Position numbers and translations under genes: made by a program. Below the pieces are notes generated by a model, which did no database searches, was not told where the DNA came from, and saw nothing but the letters and a program-made list of their open reading frames with translations. DNA of 64,000 bases from Chrysogorgia sp. JL179-B06. Its lineage: Eukaryota > Cnidaria > Anthozoa > Scleralcyonacea > Chrysogorgiidae. Shown piece by piece: positions 35,905 through 47,941 of this stretch (within the stretch, counting starts at the first letter, position 1; the number at the start of each line of letters is the position of its first letter). The stretch lies in NCBI GenBank assembly GCA_035772405.1, contig JAYKKM010000428.1, positions 6,908,001-6,972,000 on the forward strand. Reading direction: 5' to 3'.

Positions 35905-36110
35905 TAACCATTCCATTCGTAAGGGGGGTTGTCCTAGGAGCGAAATACGAAGAGTCCAACAATGTTTATATGGTTCCAACTCTTCCATTCGTGAGAGCTG
36001 AACTAACAGCAAAAAACGAAGAGCCCAAGAATGTTTATATGGTCGTTACCTCTTCTATTCGTGAGAGAGCTGTCGTAGCAGCGAAAGACGAAGAGACCGG
36101 TATTATAATA
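35905..36110. repeat. Three imperfect tandem copies of a ~72-75-bp unit
   Basis: Each unit has CCATTCGT or CTATTCGT ... GCGAAA or GCAAAA ... CGAAGAG ... AATGTTTATATGG. Within a unit CTCTTCxATTCGT and its near-complement CGAAxGACGAAGAG face each other. The 101-codon frame across it (35808-36113) reflects the repeat; no known protein. Confidence 0.75.
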
Positions 36111-36302
36111 TAGTCGAAACATTGAAATATGAAAGAAGAAAAGTATTTAATAATCCATTGTTGGCTAAAGATTATTTCTACAGTTAATTGTTATCCAGTA
36201 AAATCTGATAATCAACATCAAAGGTATTGATGATGATGATTATGAAGAATGTTGATGATCTCAATTAATTCCCTGGTTCTACTAAACAGAGCAATAATAC
36301 AA

Positions 36303-36705
36303 TGCATATACTACCTGCATTATTACAGTTGAGATTAGCAGAACAAGGTTTAAAATTATTAGATGTTGGTGGTACAGGTAACTGTCTCTTTAGAGTCATA
36401 TCTCACCAGTTATATGGTGAATCAAACTATCATAATATATGAATGTACGTACAACAGGAGAGTACACGAGGAATAATCCAGAAAGGTTTATTGAGAGTAA
36501 ACAGAAAATTCGTGGTTAGCTTACCTAGCAAAACTGTCTCAACAAGGTACACCGTACATGGTGTGATGCAGTGTTGCACTAATCGCATACAAGCAGTTGC
36601 AGATGCAACGAATCTTACCATCTACTGTATATAATTGAATCCCATGCATGAAGACTTTGCACCAATCACTATTATTAGACCATTGCACACAGGAAATAAC
36701 TCTAC
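36303..36705 (+). pseudogene. OTU cysteine-protease domain relic
   Basis: Frame from 36303 gives LLQLRLAEQGLKLLDVGG then TGNCLFRVISHQLYGESNYH, the OTU catalytic-cysteine motif D-x-x-x-G-N-C-L-F. Broken frames then give NNPERFIES (36480), AVADATNL (36595) and FAPITII (36655). OTU domains of this type cleave ubiquitin chains, and in many animal genomes they occur inside transposon-borne genes. Stops directly after YHNI and several frameshifts show it is dead. No partner domain remains. Confidence 0.6.
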
Positions 36706-37010
36706 TATACTACTATGAACATCTGTCATAGTACACTACTGCTCAACTATTTGTGCTCTAAGAGCATAACAACCGATCAACAAATGTATCCAAAGGGTAC
36801 TGATAATTTCCAAGCACCTACAAATAGCATTCGAGATGACTGTAGTAACATACATATTGTTCCATGAACTAACAGTTTTGTGCTATTATTATAGACATTG
36901 CAGATAATAAGCGTGGATTATAACTCTCGTAATACACTCTTGAGTAACTGTCATTTGAGCAAAGAAACCATATACACCATTTTACACTTCATATCTGTTG
37001 TCACTTGTAC

Positions 37011-37336
37011 ACTGTTATTTTCAAGGAGTTAAAATAACTCTCCTGTTACCCCATTTAGGTGGAGTTAAAAAATAACTCCACTATTGGAGTTAAAATAACT
37101 CCTTTGGAGGAGTTTTAGAGGAGTTAAAATTTAACTCTTTAACAAAGGAGTTATTTTAACTCCAATAGTGGAGTTAATTTTTTTAACTCCACCTAAATGG
37201 GGTAACAGGTGAGTTATTTTAACTCTTCTAAAACTCCTCCAAAGGAGTTATTTTAACTCCAATAGTGGAGTTATTTTTTTAACTCCACCTAAATGGGGTA
37301 ACAGGAGAGTTATTTTAACTCCTTGAAAATAACACT
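37011..37336. mobile_element. Palindrome-rich element built of GGAGTTAAAATAACTCC units
   Basis: Ends are ACTGTTATTTTCAAGGAG (37011) and CTCCTTGAAAATAACACT (37336). The inside holds eight or more GGAGTTAaa/ttTAACTCC palindromes and the block CACCTAAATGGGGTAACAGG, which occurs twice direct and once inverted, so one half was duplicated. A stub of the same family is at 38749-38785. No coding capacity. Confidence 0.8.
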
Positions 37337-37339
37337 TAA

Positions 37340-38490
37340 AAAATATACTCTCTTTTGGGATCGTTGTCTGAGAAGATTTGTTAAAATAATAGTCCCAGAC
37401 GAGTCAAAATGCTAGTATAGTTTCAGAGTTTCTTACTTTATATCAACTCGGACATACGATGAAGTGACATGAAAAAGGGAAACAGGGAAAAAGGGAAAAA
37501 GCAGGGGAAAAGCAGGGAAAAAGTCAGTAAGCACGGAAAGAAAGTGTCCTTCGGTTCGAAGACTTTGTCGGCGATCAGGGGCAAGGACTATGCTTCAAGA
37601 ACCCATTTGTTTTTGAAGAAACCGGTCTTCCTGTCAACAAGAATGTTCGGCCTAAGGTTTACGTTCATGTTCCTGTCGACTACGGCCGCCGCTTTTAAGT
37701 CTGAATGCCGTATACTTATTGGCTTTTTTTACCTTCTTTATGAATCGTATTATTGCCTTTTTACTTTCTTTGTGAATCGTCGAGTACTGTCCAAGTTATT
37801 AAACATATATTTTATCCAGTTGACAAAAGTACTGTAGTCTGCTTGCTCAACAAATTTGTAAATCTTCGAAATTAGATTGTTTAAAATTTATTGCAAGTAA
37901 TATATAATAAATAATATAATATAATATAATATATTATTATATGACTATTTTCGTGAGCGGTCCGGAACGTGAAATCCGGCAATTTGATTGGTTCCTGAGC
38001 GGTCTTGCTGACAGTGAGAATTTTATAAACAAAATGAAAGTCATGTCATTATACGCAACAAGATGGATAATAATTTCAGAACTACTCATTGTTGAAATAT
38101 ATCGTGCAGGTATGTTGTTAGAAATTTTATAAGCTTTCATTTGATGTATAGCTCAGGTTTCCGCGTTATGTGAAACTTTTTAAAATGTCCAAAACGTTCG
38201 TAACATTGTTCGTGATAATATAACATGTACTTCTCGCAGGTAATGTAGAATTTCAGGTGGGTTTTTTCAACTATACTTAACGCACAACCTTGAACAATAT
38301 GTCAAACAAAAGCAAATGAAAAATGCTTTTCGAGGTAGAAATTTTAGGAATCTAGCTAAACGGAAAGTACTTTAAAAATTGGAAAACATCTCTGCCATTT
38401 TGGTTTAGTTCGCAAGAAAGATGGTGGCGAATACGAGCCTAACACTGTAGAGTTTTCACAGAACGTTCACAACATTTGTGGTCATATAAT
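37340..38490. other. No gene recognised
   Basis: A basic frame at 37469-37837 starts with Lys/Gly-rich low complexity (GGGAAAAAG runs) and shows no domain. A TAATA simple repeat lies at 37900-37935. Confidence 0.5.
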
Positions 38491-38493
38491 AAA

Positions 38494-38647
38494 CTACTTA
38501 TTGACCTCGCTTGTTCGGTCTGTACTAGTGAAATATCGGACCTCCGTTTTCTGCACAGACCTCGGCTCGCTGCGCTCGCTCGGTCCGTACTAAAAACATC
38601 GGTCCGATATTTCACTAGTACAGACCTCACGCTCGGTCAATAAGTAG
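38494..38647. mobile_element. 154-bp fold-back element
   Basis: CTACTTATTGACC at 38494 followed by GGTCTGTACTAGTGAAATAT pairs with the mirror copy ending at 38647. The loop holds the CGCTGCGCTCGCTCGG word common in MITEs. No coding capacity. Confidence 0.75.
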
Positions 38648-38915
38648 TAAATATAACTTATTAAAAAATTGAAAACGAAAATTTGAAAACGAAAATAAGA
38701 TTCGTGAGTGCTTTTGATAATTTAATATATTTTTTGGACCCGAATTTTGGAGTTAAAATAACTCCCTGAAAATAAGTGTAATGATTATTTGATTGTTAAA
38801 AAGTGCAGTGTAACTAGCTTTTTCTCACAGGTTGCAGTCTCGTGGTGTAGATGCTTATGTTGGAACAACTCTTATTTTCCTGTTCCTTTCATGGTGTCGT
38901 GTTTAATTTTCACTA

Positions 38916-40110
38916 CCCCTCCCAAGGGCACGAGTTAATCCTGCAAGCAGCAGCTGTCTTGTTAACTCTAAAACCAACAAATCTACCGGCCTATAGACCG
39001 TATCAGCGCCCGTCTTCTGGAAAATGCATGCACAGTTATTGCTCCATATTTAACCCAAATTTTCAACAAATCTCTCAAGTCTGCCACTTTCCCCAAGATC
39101 TGGAAAGACGCGGTATAGTAACATCTATTTTCAAATCGGAAGATTGTTCAAATATGTCGAATTATACAGACCTAATTTTATACTGTATTACCAACCTTAA
39201 GTGAAATCCTGGAGCGTCGTGTTCATACACGGATTTACAATTACTTAACTGAACACAATATCATTTCATCTCAACAGTTTGGCTATATCCACCTAACCTT
39301 ATCTACCAGTACAACTTTATAGCCTTTTTTACTGACAATATCCTTGAAAATGCTGATAGTCACAGCCTCTGTATTCCTGGATTTTAGCAAGGTCTTCGAC
39401 ACAGTTGACCATGGCATTTTATTGCATAAATTGAAATCTATTGGCTTGGAAAAAACTCGTTAAGTTGGCTCCAGTCATACCTTATATCTCTCGTCGACAA
39501 ATAACAGCAATTAACGACCAGTTCTCCAACTACTTACCACAGTTGATGTTCCACAAGGCAGCATCTTAGGACTCCCTTACTATTTATTATTTATGTCAAC
39601 GATATGTCTAGCATAATAATACTCTACGCAGATGGTACTCTACTTTATTATTCCTCTAACTCCGCCAAGGATATTGAGAATTACGTTAATGCGGATCTTA
39701 ACTTAATTTCCAAGGGCTAGATAATTACCTTATAACATTAAATTGTATGAAATCCAAGTTCCTTCTTTTTCGTAGTAAAATATTTAGGAATAACTTTCTC
39801 AGAAAATCTTTCCTGGTATCACCATTTCGACAAAATATCGACAAAAAGTAATCAACGTATTTTGGCTATATATTCAGAAGAGTTAAAGTGTTGATTCCAA
39901 CTAAAGCTCGCTTTATTGTATACAATGCTCTCATTCTACCACTGTTCGATTACGCATATATTATATGGGGTGACAAAAATAACTCTTCTCTTATGGACCA
40001 ATAACAAATTCTCCAGAATAAAGCTACCAAAACTATTCTAGATTTTCCCCAAGTATCTTCCTCAACTGAAGCCCTCAGCAAAATACACTGGTATCCACTT
40101 ATGTACTGCC
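38916..40110 (+). pseudogene. CR1/L2-like non-LTR retrotransposon RT relic
   Basis: Across several frames the RT series is readable: FNKSLKSATFPKIWKD, VVTSIFKSEDCSNMSNY, ILERRVHTRIYNYLTEHN, FLDFSKAFDTVDHGILLHK (motif A), LLFIIYVNDMSS then LYADGTLLYYSSNS, where the catalytic YADD has become YADG, and finally KARFIVYNALILPLFDYA and a KIHWYPL end. Numerous stops and indels. The 3' end is missing here and may be the AT-rich tail at 46817-47035, beyond the LTR element. Confidence 0.75.
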
Positions 40111-40374
40111 CTGGCGCTATTTACATCGGCGCTATTTACATCACTATTTACATGGCGCTATTTACCGGCGCCATTTTCAAGTGTAAATATAATTTAACAT
40201 ATTTCGACCTCGCAATGACAAAAACTAATTATATATAACACACGACGCAAGGATGATAACTACCTCAGTGAATCGAAGACAAATTGTTGAAAGCAGAAAC
40301 TTTTTTGCCATGGTTTTAAAGAATATAATGCTTTGGACCCCAATTCTAAATCACTCGAACTATTAGCTACCTTT

Positions 40375-40496
40375 AGGCCTAGGTCAAACGTCGAACTTCA
40401 CATGTGCCGAACTTAATGCAAATGATCTTAAACAAAAGACTGCTCTCATTTGCATTGAGTTCGGCAAATGTGAAGTTCGACGTTTGACCTAGGCCT
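40375..40496. mobile_element. Near-perfect 122-bp palindrome
   Basis: Arms of about 50 bp start AGGCCTAGGTCAAACGTCGA and include TTCACATGTGCCGAACT, with about 22 bp between. It sits 32 bp before the left LTR of the retrotransposon. Non-coding fold-back MITE. Confidence 0.85.
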
Positions 40497-40528
40497 TAGA
40501 AACTGAATTCCTTAAGTTACTGTACCAT

Positions 40529-40690
40529 GCGCCAGCAGGCAGTTTGGCCTGCAGTCAATATTAGCGCACGCGCATTTATAGCAGCGGCGCTTTACTGTTT
40601 AGCTCTCTTCGAGTCGCCATATTGTGTTGTTATAAGTGTACAATAAATCTGTCAAGTAATCGTTACGTCGTCCTCTTTTACTTATTGGCG
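40529..40690 (+). repeat. 5' LTR (162 bp)
   Basis: Begins GCGCCAGCAGGCAGTTTGG and ends CTTATTGGCG; contains AATAAA (40643-40648) as a likely polyadenylation signal. Matches the copy at 46651 apart from ATA/A and TCTTCG/TCGTCG differences, AATAAATCT/AATAAATAT and a 6-base indel. Exact ends are uncertain by a base or two. Confidence 0.88.
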
Positions 40691-40857
40691 TGGTGGCAGC
40701 GAAACACGATCTCACGTCCTATTAAGCCTACAGCGGAAGTCTGTTCAGTCAAGACCCAAACAGTGGTTGGAAATTGGAAAGTAAAAGACACTTCCAAGTA
40801 CAATAACAAGTCCCAGCACACAGGGAAGTACACCTCTTTAATTTATTTATCTAAATC

Positions 40858-42607
40858 ATGGCTACCAGAGCTCCTAAACAATGGTCGCTCACGAAACTCG
40901 AATCTATTACTTCGTTCGAAGCATGGAAACAAAACTTACATTATACTCTATCACTTGATAGAAATTTCGCGACTTACCTTGGCGATAATTTGACATGGGG
41001 AAAAAAATCCACTACGACTCCCTTAAGGGGCTTTGTCGACGACGAGGAAGACATCCCAGTCGCCAACCGTCGCATTGCCCAACAAAAGTGCACCCACCTC
41101 GAATTAATGCTTGGCCAAATCGCCAACTATTGTCCCGTTATTTCCTGCAATTCAATAGTTAAAAACTCCACTTCTATCAACTCAATTTGGCAAACAATTC
41201 GTATGCATTATGGTTTTCAGTGTACAGGGGCTCATTTCCTCGATTTTGGCAACATCAAACTAGATCATGACGAGCGTCCAGAGGACCTTTACCAACGTTT
41301 AATGTCCTTTGTCGAAGATAATCTCCTCATTGCTCACCCGCTAATGGCAGCATTACACACCATAGTGACATCATCACCAGTGTTGAAGAAATGTCCCCCA
41401 CTTTAGAAAATATGGTCGTACTTAGATAGTTAAAGGACATTGGCAACGAAAATTTTTGTTGCTTTATTTGAAAGAGCATGAAAAAATAAGCCGATTGGCC
41501 GTTTACTGTTCTACGCTATCTCTTCTAGTTGCGAAGTTATACGCAAAAATTTGCAAAATATAAATTGCTGATTCAGCACAACGTGTGACGTCATTGGATG
41601 GGTAAGTATGTTTATTGAATACATAACTGAAGCATAGCTCAGTTATTATGAGCTCAAATCAAATGAAATTTTGCACAAAGATAGTACATGATGAGATGCA
41701 TTGAAAAAACACTTCTAATTTTGTTGTCAAGGTAACACTGTCGTTCCCAGGCCCCTTAAACGGATTTTTTATAACTAGTTACATTTATCTATGGGAGTCA
41801 TTTTCGAATTATTATCATGCAAGTAAACTTCAGGCATGCATAGGTATAGTACACACACTTCTGATATTATGTTATCCTAATCAGTACCAAGAATAAAGCT
41901 GTTTTATAAAATTCGTGCAAGGGGCCTGGGAACGACAGTGTTACCTTGGCAACAAAATTTGAAGTGTGTTTCAATGCATCTCATCATGTACTATCTGTAT
42001 GCAAAATTTCATTTGACTTGAGCTCATAATAACTGAGCTATGCTTCAGTTATGTATTCAATAAATATACTTACCCATCCAATGACGTCGCACGTTGTGCT
42101 GAATCAGCAATTTATATTTTGCAAATTTTTGCGTATAACTTCGCAACTAGAAGAGATAGCGTAGAACAGTAAACGGCCAATCGGCTTATTTTTTCATGCT
42201 CTTTCAAATAAAGCAACAAAAGTTTTCGTTGCCAATGTCCTTTAAGACTATTACAGGCTGACCTTCCAAACTTAGTAAAACAAAGATATGGAACTGAACT
42301 TAGATCTCGGTCATTGGCTTCAATAAAACCCGAAATTTCTCAAGCGTTAGATTCACCTTTGGAAGAACTCCGCACCGCCTCTGACTCAAAAGTATTGCGG
42401 GCTACTGCTTCAAGATTCAGACAGCCAACACCACGAACTGCCTATAAGTCTCCTACTCAGCCAACCATAGCAAATAAACGTCGCAAGTCGTGCCCCCTAT
42501 GCAAGCAGTCCGGCCACGATGATCAACACTTCCTTAGTAAATGCCCTTACCTACCACCTGAGGACCGACTATACCTTACGAAAACACGGCTCACAAGCAG
42601 TGTATAG
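40858..42607 (+). pseudogene. gag of the LTR retrotransposon, split by a fold-back element
   Basis: Starts [20 protein letters not shown] and continues [15 protein letters not shown], a capsid-like helical protein. A frame change near 41355 and then the insertion at 41430-42245 interrupt it. The remainder resumes at 42246 with [17 protein letters not shown] and reaches a nucleocapsid knuckle [18 protein letters not shown] (about 42499-42552). Gag packages the element RNA into particles. Not functional in this copy. Confidence 0.75.
41430..42245. mobile_element. TTAA-bounded fold-back element inserted in gag
   Basis: TTAAAGGACATTGGCAACGA at 41430 is mirrored exactly at the other end (42245). 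The arms run about 330 bp with few mismatches, including GTAACACTGTCGTTCCCAGG on both sides, around a spacer of about 150 bp. Because it interrupts a reading frame of known type, its outer boundaries are well defined: the TTAA is the target duplication. Confidence 0.92.
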
Positions 42608-42639
42608 ATGAAGAGGAAGTAAACGAAACTCCTATATTC

Positions 42640-45600
42640 TATACCTCGCCCGTGCCTGACGATGTAGACGTACCATCAGCCCGCACAGTTTCACGCCGAG
42701 TAAGCACCAAGCAGTCCCCGTACTTCAAGGCTTTTTACAGACAACGCCCATTGAAAGTCACATTAGATACTGGCGCTGAAACGAACATGATCAAAGCGTC
42801 CATTGCACGTTCCCTTGGCATCACCATTGAGAAGTCTTCCCAACAGGCTGTACAAGCCGATGGTATGACGCCATTAACCGTCGTGGGCGAGATCGTCTAA
42901 CCCTGTCAAGATCTGACAAAAACCTCACACTTGACGCCCTAGTCGTCGAACACCTAGACGTAGACGTTTTGGCCGGTACTCCATTCTTCATAGCCAACGA
43001 TATATCAGTACGCCCAGAAAAATGTCAAGTTAGAATCCAAGACTCTGAAACCATCCAGTACCAGGCAGGCGAACATTCTAGTTCCCAGTCCCACGCCATA
43101 CGTCGTACACAGTCTTACGTCTTGCGCTCTTCTTCTCCCGCAACCGTCATTTAGCCAGGGGAATACCTGGAGGTGGACATACCCTCCGAATTAGGAGAAG
43201 ACTGCACCGATACACCATCATACAAGTACACCAAGGCATCTCATCTTTGGCCCAACCCAAAATTGTAGAAGCCGTGGGAGACAAAGTTCGTATTATAAAC
43301 AACTCTAACGAACCTCACCCGATCAGACGAGCCACGATCACGTATGCTTCGTCCGTCCAACCGAAGATCTCCCAAGTAATTCGTCACCAGACTCCCATGA
43401 CCTACCCACGATCCTCAACACGAAAGAGAGAAACCTTGCCACCTTTTCCGACACCGTAAGCCTAGATCCGGATAACCTTCTGCCTACCTCTATACGCAAT
43501 AAGTTCCGTCAAGTATTGCGCGAGTTTGACTCCGTCTTCAATCCAAACATCCCAGGGTATAACGGCGCGGCAGGGCCAATAGAAGCCACTGTGAATATGG
43601 GCCTAGTACAACCTCCACAGCGCAAGGGTCGCGTCCCACAATACTCCCGTAATCAACTCGTTGAACTACAAGAAAAGTTTGACGATCTGGAACGAGCACA
43701 AGTCTTCGTACGACCCAAAGACATCGGATTGACGTAGAATACCTAAACCCATCCTTCCTCGTAAAAAAGCCTTCCGGTGGTCATCGTCTTGTTACTGCCT
43801 TCGCCGACGTTGGACGCTACAGTAAGCCACAACCGTCGCTAATGCCCGACGTTGATTCCACACTTCGCACGATTGCCCCATGGAAATACATGATCCGAAC
43901 GGACCTCACCAGTGCCTTTTACCAAATTCCACTGTCCAAATAATCCATGAAATATTGTGGCGTAGCCACACCATTCGGAGGCATACGCGTCTATGCACGA
44001 TCTGCATGCAATGGGAATGCCCGGCTCGGAAACAGCGCTTGAAGAAATGAATCAGATGTGCCGCGTACTGGGCGATCTTATCCAAGAAGGCTACGTGGCG
44101 AAGTTTGCTGATGACCTATATTGTGGTGTAAACACACCAGAAGAGCTGCTATCCACCTGGACACGCCTACTGGACCAACTCAATCGCTGCAACCTCCGAC
44201 TCTCTACAACCAAGACGGTCATCTGCCCAAAGTCTACCTCAATACTGGGATGGATATGGTTTCAGGGTAGACTCTCAGCTAGCCCCCTTCGTATTGCTGT
44301 ACTCACCTCGTGCCCCCCTCCGAAGACTGTCAAAGGCATACGCTCCTTCATTGGTGCATACAAAGTACTCAGTCGCGTTCTACTCAATTGCTCTAACCTC
44401 ATCCCCGACCCACTCGAATGCTCGATGCGCGCTGGCCTCCCAGTCCCAGGACAAACTCGTATGGGACGACAATCTCAACCATACGTTCAAAGCCGCACAA
44501 CAAGCCCTCGCCTCTCACAAGTCCATCGTCCTACCACGTCCCACAGACAACTTATGGATAGTGACTGACGGTTCAGTAACCAAGCGAGGCCTCGGAGCAA
44601 CATCATACGTTACACGTGATAACCATCTTTATCTCGCAGGTTTCTTCAGCGCAAAACTTCGCAAACACCAAGTGACCTGGTTACCTTGCGAAATAGAGGC
44701 CTTGTGCATCGCAGCCGCCGTCAAGCATTTCAGCCCATATATAATACAGACCAAACACCATACCTGCGTATTAACAGACAGCAAACCATGCGTCCATTCC
44801 ATCGCCAATCTATGCCGAGGCGAATTCTCGGCTAGCCCACGCGTAACGTCTTTCCTGACGACTGTGAGTCGTTACCAAGTTGACTTGCAGTATCTAGCCG
44901 GCAAAGCTAATTTACCTTCAGACTTCACCAGCCGTAATGCCCCAGATTGTACTGAGCCAAGATGCCAAACATGTTCCTTCATTAACGAAACAGAGGACTC
45001 TGTCGTCCGCAACATATCCGCCCAAGAAGTCCTCACGAACACCACAAGTCTTCCGTTTACCACCAGATCTGCTTGGCTTCAAATCCAAAACGACTGCTCT
45101 GACCTACGCCGAGTTCACGCTCATCTAAAGCAGGGAACACGACCATCCAAAAAGCTTACTAGTATCAAAGATGTAAAGCGGTACCTTAACACTGCTTCTA
45201 TCTCCAGAGACGGCCTTCTCGTTGTTAAACGTAATCAGCCATTTGTTCCCTCCTCCGATACGATTATAGTTCCACGCACCGTTCTCGATGGTCTATTGAC
45301 AGCTCTCCACATCAAATCGAACCACCCGTCTCGCCATCAACTTCACATGGTCGTTCAACGCCATTTCTTTGCTCTTGACATGAGTAACGCCATTACCAGA
45401 GTATCCACTTCATGCCACACATGTGCCTCCCTACAGAAGTTCCCAAGTTCCTTGGTTAGCCAATCGTCCGAAGATCCCCCGGAAGTTGTCGGCATATCCT
45501 TTGCTGCTGACGTCATCAAACAGTACCACCAACTAATCTTGCTTCTTAGAGAGTGTTCAACCTCCTACACTCGTTCATGTTTGATACCCGACGAAAAACA

Positions 45601-46100
45601 TGACACCCTTCGTGACGCACTGACGATCGACTCGTCGTTGACCTACACCCACTTGACGGTCCTAGAGCAATCATAGGAGTAGATCCCGCGCCAAGCTTCG
45701 CATCATTATGCACCCGTGACGGATTGAAAAACCTCAATGTCTCACTGGAAGTTGGCCGCATAAAGAACAAGAACAAGAACCCGGTCGCAGAAAAAGCTGT
45801 ACAAGAACTGGAAGAAGAACTTCTACGACAGGAACCTGGCGGCGGACCCGTGACCGAGGTAGGTCTTGCCATAGCTGCCGCACGTTTAAACTCCCGTCTA
45901 CGTCATCACGGTGTTTCTTCCCGAGAACTATGGACACAGCGCAACCAGTTTACCAATGACCAGTTACCGCTGTCCGACTACCAACACATAACAGCAAAAC
46001 ACAAACAACGCACCGACAATCACCCTTACAGTGAGAAAGCTAAGAACAGGTGTGATCTCATTCCATCCACGCCAGCGTTACAATTTGGGGGTCTAGTATA
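42640..46100 (+). pseudogene. pol of the LTR retrotransposon: protease, RT, RNase H, integrase
   Basis: Protease: LKVTLDTGAETNMIKASIA (about 42755-42810, catalytic DTG). [39 protein letters not shown] and the catalytic FADD at 44104-44115. RNase [34 protein letters not shown] and VLTDSKPCVHS (44550-44800). Integrase: the H2C2 finger with HIKSNHPSRHQLH and CHTCA (45309-45426), then a basic helical region near 45760-45930. Frame breaks occur at about 42898, 43154, 43250, 43460, 43737, 43945, 44400 and within the integrase core, so the enzyme set is dead. The D-x-D-E integrase core itself is mostly garbled. Confidence 0.82.
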
Positions 46101-46650
46101 CTTAATGTGCCCGCGATCGATATATTATCGTCAATATGGATGGTACGTGGTGTTACATCAAGAAATTCACAGGATCTCAACTTCGGGCTACGTCGTACAA
46201 AGTCAAGTCCTCCGAGTGCTATATATGCTGTACCTACACTTCCGCCACTCACCAACCATTCACATCATCATGACGATGACGAAGAACCTAACCACGAAGG
46301 GGAATCCGCTCCTCTCCTGGAGCAGCTTCCTCCTGCCCCATTTGAACTCATACAGCCTTACGACGCCGTTACCGCGACACCTACGCCGTTGGAATATAGC
46401 CTGGAATGAGCAACACGACCTCAACGTAATCGCAACCCTCCTTACTATCTCAAAGACTATATAATATTATCATGAAGTTATTCAGTAAGGATGTGACTAG
46501 CAAACTATCCACGAAAAATTGTTAGAATTATAGCTACTACTTGTTAACATTTGTTAACATTTAGTTCCCACATTGTTACGTTGGCATATGCACAGTACCT
46601 GTTCTTAATTTAAAGATTACTGTGACACATATTTAGATGAAAAAGAGGTC

Positions 46651-46816
46651 GCGCCAGCAGGCAGTTTGGCCTGCAGTCAATATTAGCGCACGCGCATTTA
46701 GCAGCGGCGCTTTACTGTTTAGCTCTCGTCGAGTCGCCATATTGTGTTGTTATAAGTGTACAATAAATATGTCAAGTAATCGTTACGTCGTCCTCTATAG
46801 CTTTTACTTATTGGCG
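46651..46816 (+). repeat. 3' LTR (166 bp)
   Basis: Same sequence as the LTR at 40529 with a 2-base deletion after GCGCATTTA, a 6-base insertion (TATAGC-like) before the end and two substitutions. It contains AATAAA at about 46763. Confidence 0.88.
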
Positions 46817-47035
46817 ATGTCCATATTAAGATTACTGTTTAACCTACTTAACCTTATTGTAATATAATCATATTAATCAAATATATTCTTAATCCGTAAT
46901 TTTGAAATACATGTACATATATGATCTCTTATAAAAAGTTATATATAATATTTAGGTTTCTCAGGAACCTTCCGAAAAACACTATTTGTAATGTTGGGTT
47001 TCCTGAATAAATATTATCAATCAATCAAATAAATG
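46817..47035 (+). other. Possible 3' tail of the CR1-like element interrupted by the LTR retrotransposon
   Basis: AT-rich sequence ending CCTGAATAAATATTATCAATC and a short (AATC)n run, the kind of tail that ends CR1/L2-like elements. If right, the LTR element jumped into the RT relic at 38916-40110 near its 3' end. Inference only. Confidence 0.35.
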
Positions 47036-47716
47036 TAAAAACAATGTATGACAGCTTATAACTTATACTACATTGTATTCTCCTGTATATACGCGAGACT
47101 GACCCAGGCGCAATGAGGAAACCGAGTGAGGGAGGAGAGTGCACTTTAAATTCTTGTGACTATATAGACGCCCATACTTGAATGCTTGTGGAGAACCCTT
47201 TACGTTTGAGTTCAAGGGTAAAATAAACAACAAGTATTTGTGATTCAAATACACGCACAACTTAATATAGAGACAACATATATTACAAAACCAAGTTTTA
47301 CATATTCTCATCTGAATTACGATAACATAAACCATAGTCTATATGAATGTGTAATGACCGCCATTTATCTATATGAATTAAGATTAGTTGAATTAAAACA
47401 CAGACATATTTACTGAACTTCCTCACTTAATTACTGTATAAATTAATGAGAGGAACCTACATGCAGGTATGAGAAGTCTGTCTTAGGGGAAACAACATGT
47501 CGTGCGAATCGGCCACATCCAATATCAAATAACATTAGATAAGGAGACAATGAAATATGTCCGTCATGTCTAAGTTGCACTCTCCTCACAGAGGCTTGCG
47601 ATTTTATATTCGCTTTTATTATATCTACCCGAACTCTTCAAGAAACAAAAAGAAGCCTCTGCGGACGGAGTGTCTAAGTTATCTCATCCGGTTCATTGTC
47701 AGTGTTAGTGAGTTGT

Positions 47717-47724
47717 TATATAAA
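47717..47724 (+). promoter_or_regulatory. TATA box of secreted-protein locus 1
   Basis: TATATAAA, followed about 30 bp later by a start region and a 5'UTR exon that ends at AAG|GTATGA (donor 47823). The same arrangement is kept in the duplicate at 62494. Confidence 0.65.
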
Positions 47725-47941
47725 TGAGGTTATGAAATATACATAATTCCCAGTAGGAAAGAAGAAACCATCGAAAGAACAGCAAAGGAAACATTGAGAC
47801 CTGTTATATACTTTTTTGAAAGGTATGATTTCTATTTTTAAGTAAATTAAATTTGCTGCACATGAGAAAAAGGTAAGATAAATTAAAAAATGAATTTGAG
47901 TGAAATATATTTTATGCTCTCATGCAGGTTATAATAAGAAG

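Larger units (their letters stand above)
40529..46816 (+). mobile_element. LTR retrotransposon (Ty3/gypsy-like), decayed, with nested insertion
   Basis: Short LTRs at 40529-40690 and 46651-46816 bracket gag, protease, RT, RNase H and integrase in that order. The left LTR is followed by TGGTGGCAGCG, a plausible tRNA primer site; an A/G-rich tract (GATGAAAAAGAGGTC) precedes the right LTR. Removing the nested fold-back leaves about 5.5 kb. Order and motifs favour Ty3/gypsy over BEL, with moderate certainty. The LTRs differ by about two substitutions plus two indels, so insertion is not ancient, yet the genes are already broken. A target duplication could not be settled. Confidence 0.88.

Noticed and set aside
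37469..37837. 122-codon basic frame
   Set aside because: Begins in a GGGAAAAAG low-complexity run; no domain and no supporting context.
40529..46816. BEL/Pao assignment of this LTR element
   Set aside because: RT and integrase finger wording fits Ty3/gypsy better, although both groups share the same domain order; left as gypsy-like.
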